A DNA stretch of 64,000 nucleotides, from assembly GCA_028095005.1 (NCBI GenBank), contig CM051462.1, positions 89,415,846 through 89,479,845 of the forward strand. Reading direction: 5' to 3'. Made by a program: the position numbers and the translations under genes. Each line of letters opens with the position of its first letter. Position 1 is the first letter of the stretch. Of this stretch, positions 9,667 to 20,300 are shown one piece after another. Source of the DNA: Rhynchospora pubera. Its lineage: Eukaryota > Streptophyta > Magnoliopsida > Poales > Cyperaceae. Under the pieces are notes generated by a model that saw nothing but the letters and a program-made list of their open reading frames with translations, was not told the origin of the DNA and ran no database searches.

Positions 9667-9921
9667 ATGGAGAAGGATCAAAACAATAATAAGATGGGGG
9701 AGGAAACATCCAAGGTGGGAGAGGAAAAACCTAATGTGGGAGCAAAAAGGATCCCATTATACGGCCCTCCGAAGAGAAGGGCCGTCTCTGTTGTACGTCG
9801 TTTCCCTCCAGGATGTGGCAGGAGCCCTGATTTTAGTATGGGGGTTAAAATAGATGAGAGTTCTAGTGAGAATAAGGAGGAGGAGAAGAATAAAGACGTT
9901 AAGGAAGTGGAGAAAAATTAA
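9667..9921 (+). CDS. MULE-borne small basic/acidic protein with a VSVVRRFPPGCGR motif, 84 aa
   Basis: Intact ATG-initiated frame of 84 codons, ~75 bp downstream of TATATATAT. It is strongly charged and probably disordered. The N terminus is rich in Lys, Glu and Asn, the core at residues ~36-56 is KRRAVSVVRRFPPGCGR, and the C-terminal third is a Glu/Lys tail. No membrane segment. The core resembles the 110-aa protein at 15836-16168 inside the CACTA element (RRSVSAVRRFPVGCGR). From memory, the VSAVRxFPPGCG signature also occurs in plant SUVH-type histone methyltransferases ahead of the SRA domain; that comparison is unverified. Function unknown. Confidence 0.6.
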   Translation: MEKDQNNNKMGEETSKVGEEKPNVGAKRIPLYGPPKRRAVSVVRRFPPGCGRSPDFSMGVKIDESSSENKEEEKNKDVKEVEKN

Positions 9922-10398
9922 AGTTTAATTGTGCTAGAATAATGAAATTTATGTATTTTATTTTCTATGAAATTTATGTTATTGTATGAATTTATGTTAT
10001 TGTATGATTTTATGTTTTATCTATGTTTTAATATTTATAACTAATTAATATAAAAATTAAGAAAAAATTTCATTACAAAAACTCTCATTAATATGAAAAC
10101 AACGATTTAAATTAATAACAATTTTCATTACAATAATTCTCATTAATATGAAAACAACGATTTGCGGAGACTCATGGACAGTTGCCCAATTCTGCGAGAG
10201 CCTTCGACAGTCGTCGAGTTCCTCCCTAATTGGGTCGGCAGAACTCTACCGCCCATTACCCATGATCGTAGGCAGCAGAGTGTTGGTCTACCTCAGATGA
10301 TGATGAAGTTAGCGAGCTGTCCATCTGGGCCGACCTTCGTACATAATAACAGATTCCACCGGAAAATTTCTTATTATAATTTCGCACTTATTAACATT

Positions 10399-10490
10399 GA
10401 GAGGTGAGAATGAGAGAGGTGAGAATGAGAGATGAGAATGATATTCAGAGGTGAGAATGAGAGAGGTGAGGTGAGAATGATATTCATTGC
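10399..10490. repeat. GAGAGGTGAGAAT minisatellite
   Basis: About seven imperfect units of GAGAGGTGAGAATGA, some broken by GATATTCA. It begins exactly where homology of the transposase fragment to MULE proteins stops, so it marks the truncation point. Confidence 0.75.
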
Positions 10491-12389
10491 CTCCAGGAGG
10501 CGTGGAAGTTTATTGTAGGCCCCTTCCCAGGACCCAAACAATTGCTCCAACGCTTGCTCCCTCCCACGCCATAGTTTATTATAAGTCGGTTCAATACGTG
10601 GATATCTAGCCCTTATGAGGCTTCCTATGTTCTGGACACTTTTTCCCAAAATTTTTTTCAATTCATCCCTAACGTGTTCGGCAATGAGACTAGCTGTAAG
10701 GTTTGCGTGACCTTTTTGGCCCGGGGGTCTCGAACAAATATGCTCATTTGGATTGGTAGAGATCTTCCAATTTGTATTATAACTCTCACGTCTACCATAC
10801 AATCGCCACTTACAATTCGGTTTTTGCATGCAAACCATTACAATTTTTTGTTTATTGCTAGTTTCCGTTCGAACTTCTCGATTTGTTTTGCATGAAACAT
10901 CACAGACAGCTAGAATTAATTATTTTTTGGAACCGAATCGTTTACCAACAGCAAGTTCGCCTTGTGGCCCTAAACTACGCTCCGGCATAGTGTTTACCAA
11001 ACGGGGCGGGGCGGGGCGGGGCGGTCAAACCCGCGGCGGTCCACGGGTTAGGACGGGGCGGGTTAGGACGGTTCACGGGTTAAGACGGGGCGGGTTAGGA
11101 CGGTCCATCTTAGAAATCTTGGCCCTAACCCTTCTTAAACCCGCCCCATGTAACCCGCACGGGTTATGACGGTCCGGTCCGGTCCGGTCCGCGGGTTCTT
11201 ATTTATTTTATTTTTCTTTAGTATTAAACTACATATATAATCACTATAACGTTTTTTTTTGCTGTTTTTTTTATGTTTTATTTTTTCAATACTTTTTTTG
11301 TTTTTTCAATATTTTTTTCTGTCTTTTATTTTTCGTTAATTACTTTTATTTTTTTACTTTTACGTTTTTTCTTTATTTTTTTTACTTATATTTTCTGTTT
11401 TTTTTGTTTTATAAGTAATTTTTTTATTAGATGAAAAAAATTGAATATAATTATATAAAGTTACCCTTTTTTTTCGGGATTAGCACGGGTTTTGGACGGG
11501 TTGACGGGGCGGGGCGGTTCGGTCCACGGGTTAAGACGGGGCGGGTTAACACGGGTAGTTTTAGAAAGGGCGGTCCAAACCCGTCGAAGACCCGCCCCGT
11601 TCTAACCCTTCGGTCCATCACGGTTCATGGACGGTCCGGGGCGGTCCGGTCCATGGGGCGGGTTTGGGGCGGGGCGGGTTCGACCCGGCGGGTTTTTGGT
11701 AAACACTACTCCGGCATACCAGCATACTCAAACATGGAAATATCACACAATTCACTTACAGGATGGTGCAAGTCCGTCCTTCCTGAAACGTATGGCTGGT
11801 CGCAGTTTGAATAAAAAGGCACTTCTCTCTCGGAGAAGTCCTCCACATCGGTATATTCTTCTCCGGTAGGAAGGTCGGAGTAAGTCGCCGGACCCTCATC
11901 TTCATCACCATCGGCAACCTCGACTTCATCTCCTGATGTGTTATTGTCTTGCGTAGGAACGAATTGTTCGCCAGTGTATTGGTAAGGGGTGGATTGCTGG
12001 CCACACATAAGGTTTAAGGAAGTGTTTGGCTCACTGCTACCGGGCTCGTCAAGGGGTGTTAGGTTCAGATCTGGTCCCGTGCCATATACGGGGATGAAAT
12101 CAACATGCAACTCAATAATCGGTAACCCTCTCGTCTCGAATGTCTCGTGGTAAAAAAGGCGCCATTGATCTTCAGAATTTACAGGAAGAAATAGCGATTC
12201 ATATCTCCCATTTACAATTTCATTGTAACGACCATGGATATTCAAAGTGTACTAGGTTTCTAAAATCTGTAGTCTGCTGTATAATTCATTTCGAATTTCA
12301 GCAAATGTGGTATGCATACTACAACCGATGTGGAAGTAAGAAGCACCAAAAGTTGGACATTGGTTGACATATATTGTAATTGTAGACAT
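10490..12389 (-). pseudogene. MuDR/MULE transposase, N-terminal part, broken by nonsense codons and an insertion
   Basis: The frame opens with ATG at 12387-12389 and has a premature TAG at codon 46 (12252-12254). It then runs in the same frame through an acidic, low-complexity segment to 11709. There the hAT-type element 10988-11708 interrupts it. Past the insertion it resumes with the MuDR N-terminal DNA-binding fold, including FGSKK-like start residues, CMQKPNCKWRLYG (zinc-binding Cys pair) and a later HICSRPP. Another nonsense codon (TAA, 10920-10922) lies in between. The conserved SVQNIGSLIRARYPRIEPTY and LWRGREQALEQLFGSW blocks follow. Homology ends near 10490, so the DDE catalytic domain and the SWIM zinc finger are missing. 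A dead gene; the fold assignment is from family knowledge. Confidence 0.85.
10988..11708. mobile_element. GC-rich hAT-type non-autonomous element, 721 bp, 8-bp TSD
   Basis: The terminal repeat TAGTGTTTACCAAA is mirrored by TTTGGTAAACACTA. The 8-bp duplication CTCCGGCA lies at 10980-10987 and 11709-11716. Both arms (~200 bp each) are GC-rich and built from GGGGCGGG, ACGGGTTAGG and GGTCC units; the centre (~11200-11470) is T-rich. 8-bp TSDs and TA-starting TIRs fit hAT. Frames at 10828-11169, 11431-11814 and 11627-11869 are translations of the GC repeats, not genes. It splits the MULE transposase. Confidence 0.88.
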
Positions 12390-12589
12390 TTTTGGATTTG
12401 ATTGATAGGTTTTTAAATTGTAAGAGATAATCTGTTGTTGACGATTTAAATTCTGCGAGAATGTATAGTCTTATATAACTTCAAATAACGCGTTTATAAA
12501 TTCACAAACTTATAGACAGAAATGACTAAAGTTCGATCGAAATGACTAAAGTTTGATCGAAGTGATAGAAGTTGGAATGTTCAGGCTTC

Positions 12590-12771
12590 TAGCGCGTTTT
12601 ATAAACGAGTAACAAGCCTTCTAGCGCGTTTTATAAACGCGTTAATTGTGTTTTAACTATTCCGAAAGTTCAGGCTTCTAGCGCGTTTTATAAACGCGTT
12701 TTAAGGCCTGTAACGCGTTTATAAAACGCGTTCGAGAGGAGAGAGAGAGGCGCGGTTTATAAACGCGTTGG
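12590..12771. repeat. cluster of five ACGCG-TTTATAAA-CGCGT dyads at the MULE's right end
   Basis: Dyads at about 12590-12613, 12621-12643, 12679-12701, 12711-12733 and 12750-12771, the last three inside the right TIR. Many are preceded by the direct repeat GGCTTCTAGCGCG. Confidence 0.85.
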
Positions 12772-12854
12772 AACTTTCTTCTTATTAAAAAAAAATAAAT
12801 AATTTTTTGTATTAAATTTTTTGATGTCTGAATTTTTATATTAAATAATTTCGG
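12677..12854 (-). repeat. MULE right terminal inverted repeat
   Basis: Inverted copy of 7695-7870, followed directly by the CAGATGGGA target duplication at 12855-12863. Confidence 0.9.
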
Positions 12855-12863
12855 CAGATGGGA

Positions 12864-13712
12864 AGTGTTATTAGCGCTCTGACGTATCGCTGTACAATGT
12901 ACAATGACCCAATAATGGCTTGACGCAGTTCAATCAAACCCACCGACCGTACCTGGTCCCACCGCAACGAAATGCTCCGAATTGACACATGCGGTCCATG
13001 CGTATGTTGGTTGCAACCAGAAAATATTAGTATACAAATGAAGGATTTGAGATTTAAAATTTCAGTAATGACAAATAAGATTTTGGATTTAAAATAGCGA
13101 ATTATATATAACGAAATACTGGCACAATAAACAATTTGAAACTGAAAATATGCTTTGTATTAATTACATTATATATAAATATATTATAGCGGGGGTTAGT
13201 ATTTCACATACAAAACAAGCATTATATTTGCTCCAATTACTTTCAAAGAGATCTCCATGACTGTATGTAAATATCATTATAAAATTAAACAAATAAAGCA
13301 TGAAATAAAGTAAAAGAAAAATAGAAAGAGCATATATGTATATATGCTTGTATTATTAAAATGGTTTCAAAAATAATAAGTTCGAGGGTTGAAAAATACA
13401 AGTGTACATTAATTAGAAAGAGAGGATTATTGATTTCGTAAGCATCTGTAAGTTTAAGAAGCTATTTGACATTGTCAAGTCGCAATTTGACTTAACAACA
13501 AGTGTAAATATAGTTTTGAGGACGGGATATGTTTGTACAAATATTGATCTAGCTATATAGTAGTTTGAGGTACAACTTTTTATAAAAATCGATATGTGTG
13601 TAGTTGAGCATGGTGCGTAACTACTGTAGTTAAAAGAACTATATAAAATTTACTCAATTTAAAAATAATTCGTCTTTGCGCTGTTGTCGTAGCTAATTTC
13701 CTTGAAATCTAA
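12864..13712. other. intergenic between MULE and CACTA element
   Basis: Ordinary AT-rich sequence with no gene or repeat I can support. The last three bases, TAA at 13710-13712, are the left copy of the CACTA target duplication. Confidence 0.5.
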
Positions 13713-13732
13713 CACTGCGCCATATTATTTTT

Positions 13733-14080
13733 TTAGTACCGATTTATTATGAATCTTTAGTACCGGTTTTGCAGTGGTACTAATAATAGGGGTGCTAAAG
13801 ATATTTAAAAACCGGTACTAAATAGGCGGTACTGAAGACAGGGCCCAATTTGCGGGGGGAAACCAGCAGCTAACATTAGTACCGGTTTTTTAATAAAAAC
13901 CGGTACTAAAAATAATACTTTTAGTACCGGTTTTTAAATAAAAACCGGTACTAATGTTAGCAAACTGTTTTATTTTAAAAATTTAAAAAATTTTGGTATC
14001 ATTAGTACCGGTTTTTAGTCTAAAAACCGGTACTAAATATCTCTTCAGTACCGGTTTATTATTAAAAACCGGTACTAATA
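13733..14080. repeat. left subterminal palindromes of the CACTA element
   Basis: About seven copies or halves of TTAGTACCGGTTTTT...AAAAACCGGTACTAA, with complete palindromes near 13878-13912, 13919-13955, 14002-14038 and 14046-14077. In En/Spm the TNPA protein binds subterminal repeats to pair the ends; the same role here is inference. Confidence 0.9.
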
Positions 14081-14330
14081 ATAATCAATATAAAAAAAAA
14101 ATATTTTTGTTTCTGGGGCTAGCGCCATTTTTGCTAGCCATCAAATAAGAATACCGATATGTACCAGCAATTTACATATCACATGCATCATACACACAAT
14201 AATAATTATCAAATCACATGCAAATTAACATTTATCATAACATCTAATATATTAATATCACAAATTTTGTAGTATAAACAAAAAAAAAACTAAGCAATTA
14301 AGTAAAAGCGAAAGATACTCATTTTCATAC

Positions 14331-15017
14331 CTTAAACTTCTCGCTGGAATGATACTCTTGCATTGCCTCAAATTCTTCTTTCGAGATGTTCTGTACATCC
14401 CATGGTGAGGGTGCACCTTCCTTTGGATTCTCCAAGTAAGCCTTATTCTGATATAACCAAAAAGACACGTTATAATTAAAATTGATGCTAAATCAATCGT
14501 TTATAAATGAACATGTATTATAGAGGAAATTCTCTCACCAATCGAATTTTCCAATGTCTCCAAGACTCGTTACAGTTACGTAGAATCTTCTTCTTAACAT
14601 CCAGTGGTAAGTCATCCGGAAGTTTCCAATCCTGTGCTATTTGTTTGTACAAATTTTTTTTCAACTCATTTGGCACCGCAATCCAATTAGGATAACTGCA
14701 TTCATTTCATTTGTATAAGTGCATTAATACTATAATCAAATGATAATTCATATCTCAAATTCATATTAATACATGCAAGGAATCATATCTCTTGTTTTTG
14801 AAGCACACCAATTTGTGAATGCCTTTGCATTTTCGCCAATCGGCTTGCATTTCTCGTTAAACTCGACTTTCATGTCCTGTCCAGCAGCTATCTTTTTGCG
14901 TGTCTTCAAACACTTAGCCGTTGATCTTTTTCCCCTTTTGTTACTAACAATAATCTCCTCTTCCGAACTCGAGTCATTCGGGTTCATCCCGGGATCCTGA
15001 TCATTTCTGTCCGACAT
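14331..15017 (-). CDS. TNPA-like CACTA protein (plant transposase, Ptta/En/Spm type), three exons
   Basis: Exon 1 (15017-14773) encodes a Ser/Glu-rich start, then KRGKRSTAKCLKTRK and VEFNEKCKPIGENAKAF. Exon 2 (14695-14539) gives NWIAVPNELKKNLYKQIAQD and, later, ESWRHWKIRL. Exon 3 (14447-14331) gives ENPKEGAPSPWD then EEFEAMQEYHSSEKFK. GT/AG junctions keep one frame. This order of basic motif, VEFNEKGQPIG-like block and W-rich helix is typical of the En/Spm-associated Transposase_24 family. If splicing is not used after exon 3 the frame stops within two codons, which would make it shorter than most relatives; no convincing fourth exon was found. Likely role: binding of the subterminal palindromes and regulation of the element. 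Confidence 0.75.
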
Positions 15018-15343
15018 TGCTGTAATTTAAAATCCAAGTTACATACCACAACTTACATGCACAAAGTCAAACACATAACACAAAAATTAATAGAGCTCAA
15101 ATTAAAATAATTCACAATTCAATCTCAAATAACATTAGAAATGAAAATTAATAGCAAGCTCAATCTCAAATAACATAATAATAGATAAAATAACATAGTA
15201 CTAATCCAAGGAAAGGTTCATATAATTGGATCACCAAGGAATACAACAAAATAACATAGTACTAATCCAAACATAAACACTAAAGTTCACTTAAACATAA
15301 ACACTAAGTTCACTTAATCCAAACACAAACATAAACACTAAGT

Positions 15344-15583
15344 TCACTTATTGTCATCAGTATTTTCTTCTCTAATTTCTGTGTACGGTGCCACAAACTT
15401 ATCAATTAAAAACTTGAAAAATATTGCAGCCTTTTCATAATTCGGCTTCTTGGCCTCGTTTTGGTTAGGCTGGTTTTGAGATGCCTGATTTTGAGAGGCT
15501 GGGTTGGAACGAACGTTTCGCCTAACATAAACTCGTTCGATGGATTTTTTCGCATTTTGGTTGCTTCCTTCACCTTTCTCCAT
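15344..15583 (-). CDS. small CACTA-borne ORF, 79 aa, relative of 15836-16168
   Basis: Starts at the ATG at 15581-15583, immediately after a plausible splice acceptor (TTTTAATTAG). The N terminus MEKGEGSNQNAKK then VYVRR parallels the N terminus of the protein at 15836-16168 (MDKSEGSNPNGNKGKK then VYVR). The middle holds a SQNQASQNQPNQN repeat, and the C terminus (FFKFLIDKFVAPYTEI) is amphipathic. No known domain recognised. It may be a separate exon of a longer transcript reading into the TNPA-like gene, or a duplicated accessory gene. Confidence 0.5.
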   Translation of the reverse strand: MEKGEGSNQNAKKSIERVYVRRNVRSNPASQNQASQNQPNQNEAKKPNYEKAAIFFKFLIDKFVAPYTEIREENTDDNK

Positions 15584-15835
15584 CACTACCTAATTAAAAC
15601 ACCATATATAATTTATTTAGATGATAATTAAAGCATATATTCAATCATGGATAGTTAATCAATTCATACACAATAATAATAATTTATATAATAATTAAAA
15701 CATTATAACATAGATATAGATAAAACCAAATAACATTTTCCAAACTTAAGGTTCATACAAATTAAGGTTCAAATTAACATAGATAATAATTAAAACAACA
15801 ATTCAAACACTTAAACGCTAAATTAAACCCTAAAT

Positions 15836-16168
15836 TCACTCCTTCTTTTCTTCCTCTATCTCCTCTGGCTCCTCCTCTGGCATCTCCTCTGGGACCTCCT
15901 CCCAATCTGCAGGAGTCCGTCCGCAACCGACTGGAAAACGCCTCACAGCAGATACAGACCTCCTAGGGAGAGGCTTATCTCGCATCCACTGAGGCACGTA
16001 TCTCTGACGAGTGACATCAAACTCTACCTTGGTGTCCGTCTTCGTCTCCGTCTCCGTCTCCTTCTTGGTCTTTTTCTCCTTCTTCTTGTCTTTTTGTCGG
16101 ACATAAACTTGTTCAACGGGTTTTTTCCCCTTATTCCCATTTGGGTTGCTTCCTTCCGATTTGTCCAT
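15836..16168 (-). CDS. small CACTA-borne ORF with VSAVRRFPVGCGR motif, 110 aa
   Basis: ATG-initiated, right after an acceptor-like sequence (TTAATTAAAAG). It comprises a charged N terminus, a Lys/Glu/Thr low-complexity stretch, then VTRQRYVPQWMRDKPLPRRS, the motif VSAVRRFPVGCGRTP at residues ~77-91, and a Glu/Pro tail ending EEIEEEKKE. No catalytic domain or membrane segment. The core motif is shared with the MULE ORF at 9667-9921. A (GA)n-rich leader lies upstream to ~16900, and upstream of that a cluster of the element's palindromes. Function unknown; expression would be needed to call it a gene rather than an exon. Confidence 0.55.
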   Translation of the reverse strand: MDKSEGSNPNGNKGKKPVEQVYVRQKDKKKEKKTKKETETETKTDTKVEFDVTRQRYVPQWMRDKPLPRRSVSAVRRFPVGCGRTPADWEEVPEEMPEEEPEEIEEEKKE

Positions 16169-16439
16169 TACTACCTTTTAATTAATATATACACATTTAA
16201 TTTATATACACATTTAATTTACAGTTCAATTTCAACACAAATTAATCAATTCCATTCGACACATTAATTCCTAGCACAATTGAAACACAAAACAATTCCA
16301 ACAGCCCCAGAATTTTAGTCCAACAGCCCCGAAATTAACCCAAAACAGCCCCAAAACAGTTCAATTTCAGCCTAATCAATTCAGTCCAAACCCAAACCCA
16401 ATCACATACAATCACAATTATCAATCAATCAATTTCTTA

Positions 16440-16900
16440 GGGAGAGAGAGAGGGGCTGTCACTGTAATCTAAATTCTCAATTCTCAATTCTCAATTAATC
16501 TAATCAATTTCTAATCATCAATCACAAATGCAAATAGAAAGAGAGAGATAGAGAGAGATGATACCTTCTTAGGGAGAGAGAGAGGGAGGTGTTGTCACTG
16601 TTGCGGTCGCTGCCGTCGGCTCTTGGCTGTCGCGGTCGAGAGAGAGAGGGAGGTGCTGTCGGAGAGACGAAGAGAGGGGCTGTCGGCCGTCGGCTGTGGA
16701 AGGGAGAGAGAGAGCATGTGAGTGAGAAGGAGAGAGAGCAGAGAGAGGAAGAGAGTGGGGGAGAGAGAGAAAAAGAGAGAGCTAGGTAGAGAGAGGAGAC
16801 TTACCTCCTGTCGATAGAGGAGGAGAAGAAGAGGAGCGTCGTCGGCGAGAGAGAGCGTCGTCGTCGGCAAGACAGAGAGTAAGGTAGGGTTTTTAGAGAT
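16440..16900. repeat. (GA)n-rich leader region
   Basis: Repeated GAGAGAGAG blocks interspersed with GTCGTCGGC-type triplets, upstream of the small ORFs. The 16589-16789 plus and 16595-16870 minus frames are low-complexity translations of it. Confidence 0.75.
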
Positions 16901-16998
16901 AGAGAGAGATGAGTGCGCGAGAGATCTGTTTCGGACGAGAGGAAGGAGGAAGGGTTTTGGGGGGGGGGGCGGGTTATATATTAAAAAAAATAGGGTTT

Positions 16999-17223
16999 GG
17001 TCTTTAGTACCGGTTTTTTGTCTAAAAACCGGTACTAAAGATCGCGACGTTTTAAATTCACATGATCTTTAGTACCGGTTTTTAGATAAAAACCGGTACT
17101 AAAGATATTCCCCAATTTTGTCCGTTTAGGTGGGACCCACCTTTACAAATATATTACTTTTTCTTTTAAATTAATTGTTGATCTTTAGTACCGGTTTTTA
17201 GTCAAAAAACCGGTACTAAAGAT
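16999..17223. repeat. internal cluster of CACTA palindromes
   Basis: Three full TTAGTACCGGTTTTT...AAAAACCGGTACTAAA palindromes at about 17003-17041, 17070-17106 and 17182-17223. They lie between the two gene blocks of the element, upstream of the leader of the TNPA-side transcript, not at an end. Confidence 0.9.
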
Positions 17224-17343
17224 AAATTCGAATTCTGGCCCCATTTTTTTTGTATTTGATTATAAAATTACAAATATGAATTGAAAATATCATTCTAATA
17301 ACAAATGAGATAATCTTTTCAAATATTTATTACAAATTCGAAT

Positions 17344-20300
17344 TCATTTATTTTTTGGTGACTTCGGTCGATCTACCCACACGCCTTCTTCCTGATTGGA
17401 ACGCAAATTACTTGCTAACTCTTCAATTGGTTGCGGTGTCCCATCGATACCTGTGAACATAATAAGTATATTGGAACGCAAATTACTTGCTAACTCTTCA
17501 ATTGGAACGCGAATTGTTCATATTAATTCTGTAAATTTTTTTCTACAGATTTAAAATTAATTATATATACCTGTGGAGAATGGTGCTATTTCATCAAATT
17601 GATCATATTCTTCTTCGTCCACGACATCTTCAACGCCAACGATGCGTCTTTTTCCGGGAAGTACCACATGTCGTCCCTTGTCAGCCGGGTCAGCAATATA
17701 AAAAACTTGCATTGCTTGTTTGTTTGCAAGTATGAAAGGATCATCGGAATATCCCAATTTTTTTAAATCAACGGTTACAAATCCGTTTTTATCAGTCTTC
17801 ACGCCGCTTTTGAGCACCCATTTACATTCAAACACTGCTATTTTAAATGCATTATAATCAAATTCCCAAATTTCTTCAATCCAACCATAATACGGCTCCG
17901 ATGATGTTCCATCACTTGATATGGCTACTATTGTAACTCCGCTGTTTTGTACTGTGCTTTTTCCATCTTGTTTTTTTGTATACCAGGTGAAACCATTCAG
18001 GTCGTAACCTTGATAAGTGTGCACATTGGCGTTGGGACCTTTGGCAAGACATTTCACCGTTTCATTTGAAGGTCGGGACAGTGAGACCTTGTTTCTGAAC
18101 CATTTCACAAAACTTTTGTTGTGTTCCTTGGTGATCCAATTTTCTGATCTCTGAGGATTCTGCTCTCGCAACTCGGCTATGTGTTCATTAACATAAGGAG
18201 ACACAACAGCGACTTGTTGCAGAATTTTAAGATGAGCTTTTTCTCTCTTTGCAAGGTCCATTGTAATTACTTTCATACCAATTATGCTTTTCCCTAAGAG
18301 CCTACCTTCGTGTCTATTTTTGGGCAGGCCAATAGGTTGAACTCCATCTAGATAATCATTATAAAAATCAATAATCTCTTCTGCAACATATCCTTCAATT
18401 ATGCTTCCTTCTGGTCGAGATCTGCTTCGAACTAACCCTTTCAACTGACCCATTGCTCTTTCAAAAGGGTACATGTACCGCAAAAATATCGGAACGCACT
18501 GTTTTATTTCTCTGACTAAATGAATGGTCAAATGCACCATTACAACGAAGAACGAGGGGGGAAAGTGCATTTCCAACTCACATATGGTCTGAACCGCATC
18601 AGTTTCCAACTGAGTAAGTTTTTCAGGATCGATCATTTTAGAGCAGATTTTATTGAAGAAGAAACACAACTTAGTGATAGAATTTCGAACTTCTTCTTTA
18701 AAACATGCTCGGATTGCAACCGGAAGCAACTGGGTTAACAACACGTGATAATCGTGTGACTTCATTCCAATCAATTTCATATCCTTTGTAGATACCTTTC
18801 GTGAAATATTGGAGGAATAACCAGTTGGAACCCTAATAGACCTCAAACACTCCAACAAACTGAGTTTCTCTTTCTTAGTTAAAGTATAAACAGCATTAGG
18901 TAACCAATCCCGTTTCTTACTATTGTCTTCCTTTGCAGCTAGTTCCAGTCGAATTCCCATTTCTATCATGTCTTTTCTCACATTAACATTATCCACTTTT
19001 CCTTGAGGATTTAAAATCAAAGTAACCAGATTTTCACAAATGTTCTTGATTATATGCATCGCATCCAAACAATGTCTGACATCCAGATAAGTCCAGTATT
19101 CAAGGTCCCAGAATATAGACTTCTTCTTCCAAGAACTCTTTTCTGGAATTCTATTCACAAATGGTTTCCCCAACTGAATTTTAAGATCCTTAACACTTTC
19201 ATAAGTCTGTCTTCCAGATTTTGGTATAGGTGCCCGGCGGGTTTCGGTGTTGCCATCAAATTTGTTCCTATAAGGTGCCCGACGGTATGGGTGATGACGG
19301 CTTAGAAATCTACGGTGTCCCAAATAGACTGTTTTTCTACAATTCGATAGCCATATCGAATGTGTTTCCTCCATGCAAACAGGACATGCCTTTTCTCCTT
19401 TGTTCCTATAACCCGACAAGTTCCCGTACGCGGGAAAGTCATTAATTGTGCAAAATATCATCGCACGTAAGGTGAAATGATTTCTGGAATGCGCATCAAA
19501 GACCTTCACTCCGTCCTTCCACAACCTATCAAGGTCCTCTATTAACGGAGCCAAGTAGACATCTATATCGTTTCCGGGTTGTTTTGGACCAGAAATGAGC
19601 AACGGCATCATAAGATATTTTCTTTTCATGCATAACCAGGGAGGAAGGTTGTAAATAACCAACAAAACTGGCCAGACACTTCGGTTGGTACTCATGAGAC
19701 CGTAAGGATTCATTCCGTCCGTGCACAATCCCAATCTCAAATTTCTAGACTCGCTGCCAAACTCAATAAAATGACTGTCTATGTTGTTCCACTGGGGTGA
19801 GTCTGCTGGATGTCTAAGCTTTCCATCTTTCTTTCTGCCTTCTGCATGCCACCTCAACAGTTTAGCATCTTTTGAATTACTAAAAAGACGCTCAAACCTT
19901 TGTATTATAGGTAGATACCACAATGTTTTCGCAGCTGGTTTCTTCTTCCATGGACTATCTTCTTCGTCATCCAAATCACCGTCCCTTTGTCTATACCGGG
20001 ATGCATTACACTTTGGACATTTCTGGAGGTTCTCATACTCATTTCGAAACAATATACAATCATTCGGACATGCTGCAATTTTCACTATATCTAATTTCAA
20101 AGGACATAATAATTTTTTGGCCTTATAAGTTGTATCTGGCAATGTATTGTCTGCTGGAAGCATTTCTCGCAAAAGACCGAGCAAAGATGTGAAACTCTTA
20201 TCGCTCCAATTGTTTTTAGCTTTTAAGTTATATAACTTAAAAACAGTTTTTATTTTTGAGAATTTATCTTCATTGCAACCAGGATATAAGGGTATATGAG

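Larger units (their letters stand above)
7695..12854 (-). mobile_element. Mutator-like element (MULE), 5.16 kb, with perfect 9-bp TSD
   Basis: The ends CCGAAATTATTTAATATAAA and its reverse complement start TIRs of ~175 bp that are about 95% identical by eye. The 9-bp duplication CAGATGGGA flanks the element at 7686-7694 and 12855-12863. Long TIRs with a 9-bp TSD are diagnostic of MULEs. The remains of a MuDR-type transposase lie on the minus strand (10490-12389), consistent with this call. Between TIR and transposase are two small genes (8866-9171 minus, 9667-9921 plus) and many copies of the dyad ACGCGTTTTATAAACGCGT. The element cannot be autonomous, since the catalytic part of the transposase is absent. 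Confidence 0.92.

Noticed and set aside
10162..10407. 81-aa plus-strand frame in the MULE
   Set aside because: No domain, and it overlaps the truncated transposase region antisense; no promoter sign of its own.
10828..11869. Several Gly/Arg/Pro-rich plus-strand frames
   Set aside because: They arise from the GC-rich arms of the hAT-type insertion; no start context, and they are out of any known domain.
16589..16870. Glu/Arg-rich and Leu/Ser-rich frames on both strands
   Set aside because: Translations of (GA)n low-complexity sequence in the CACTA leader.
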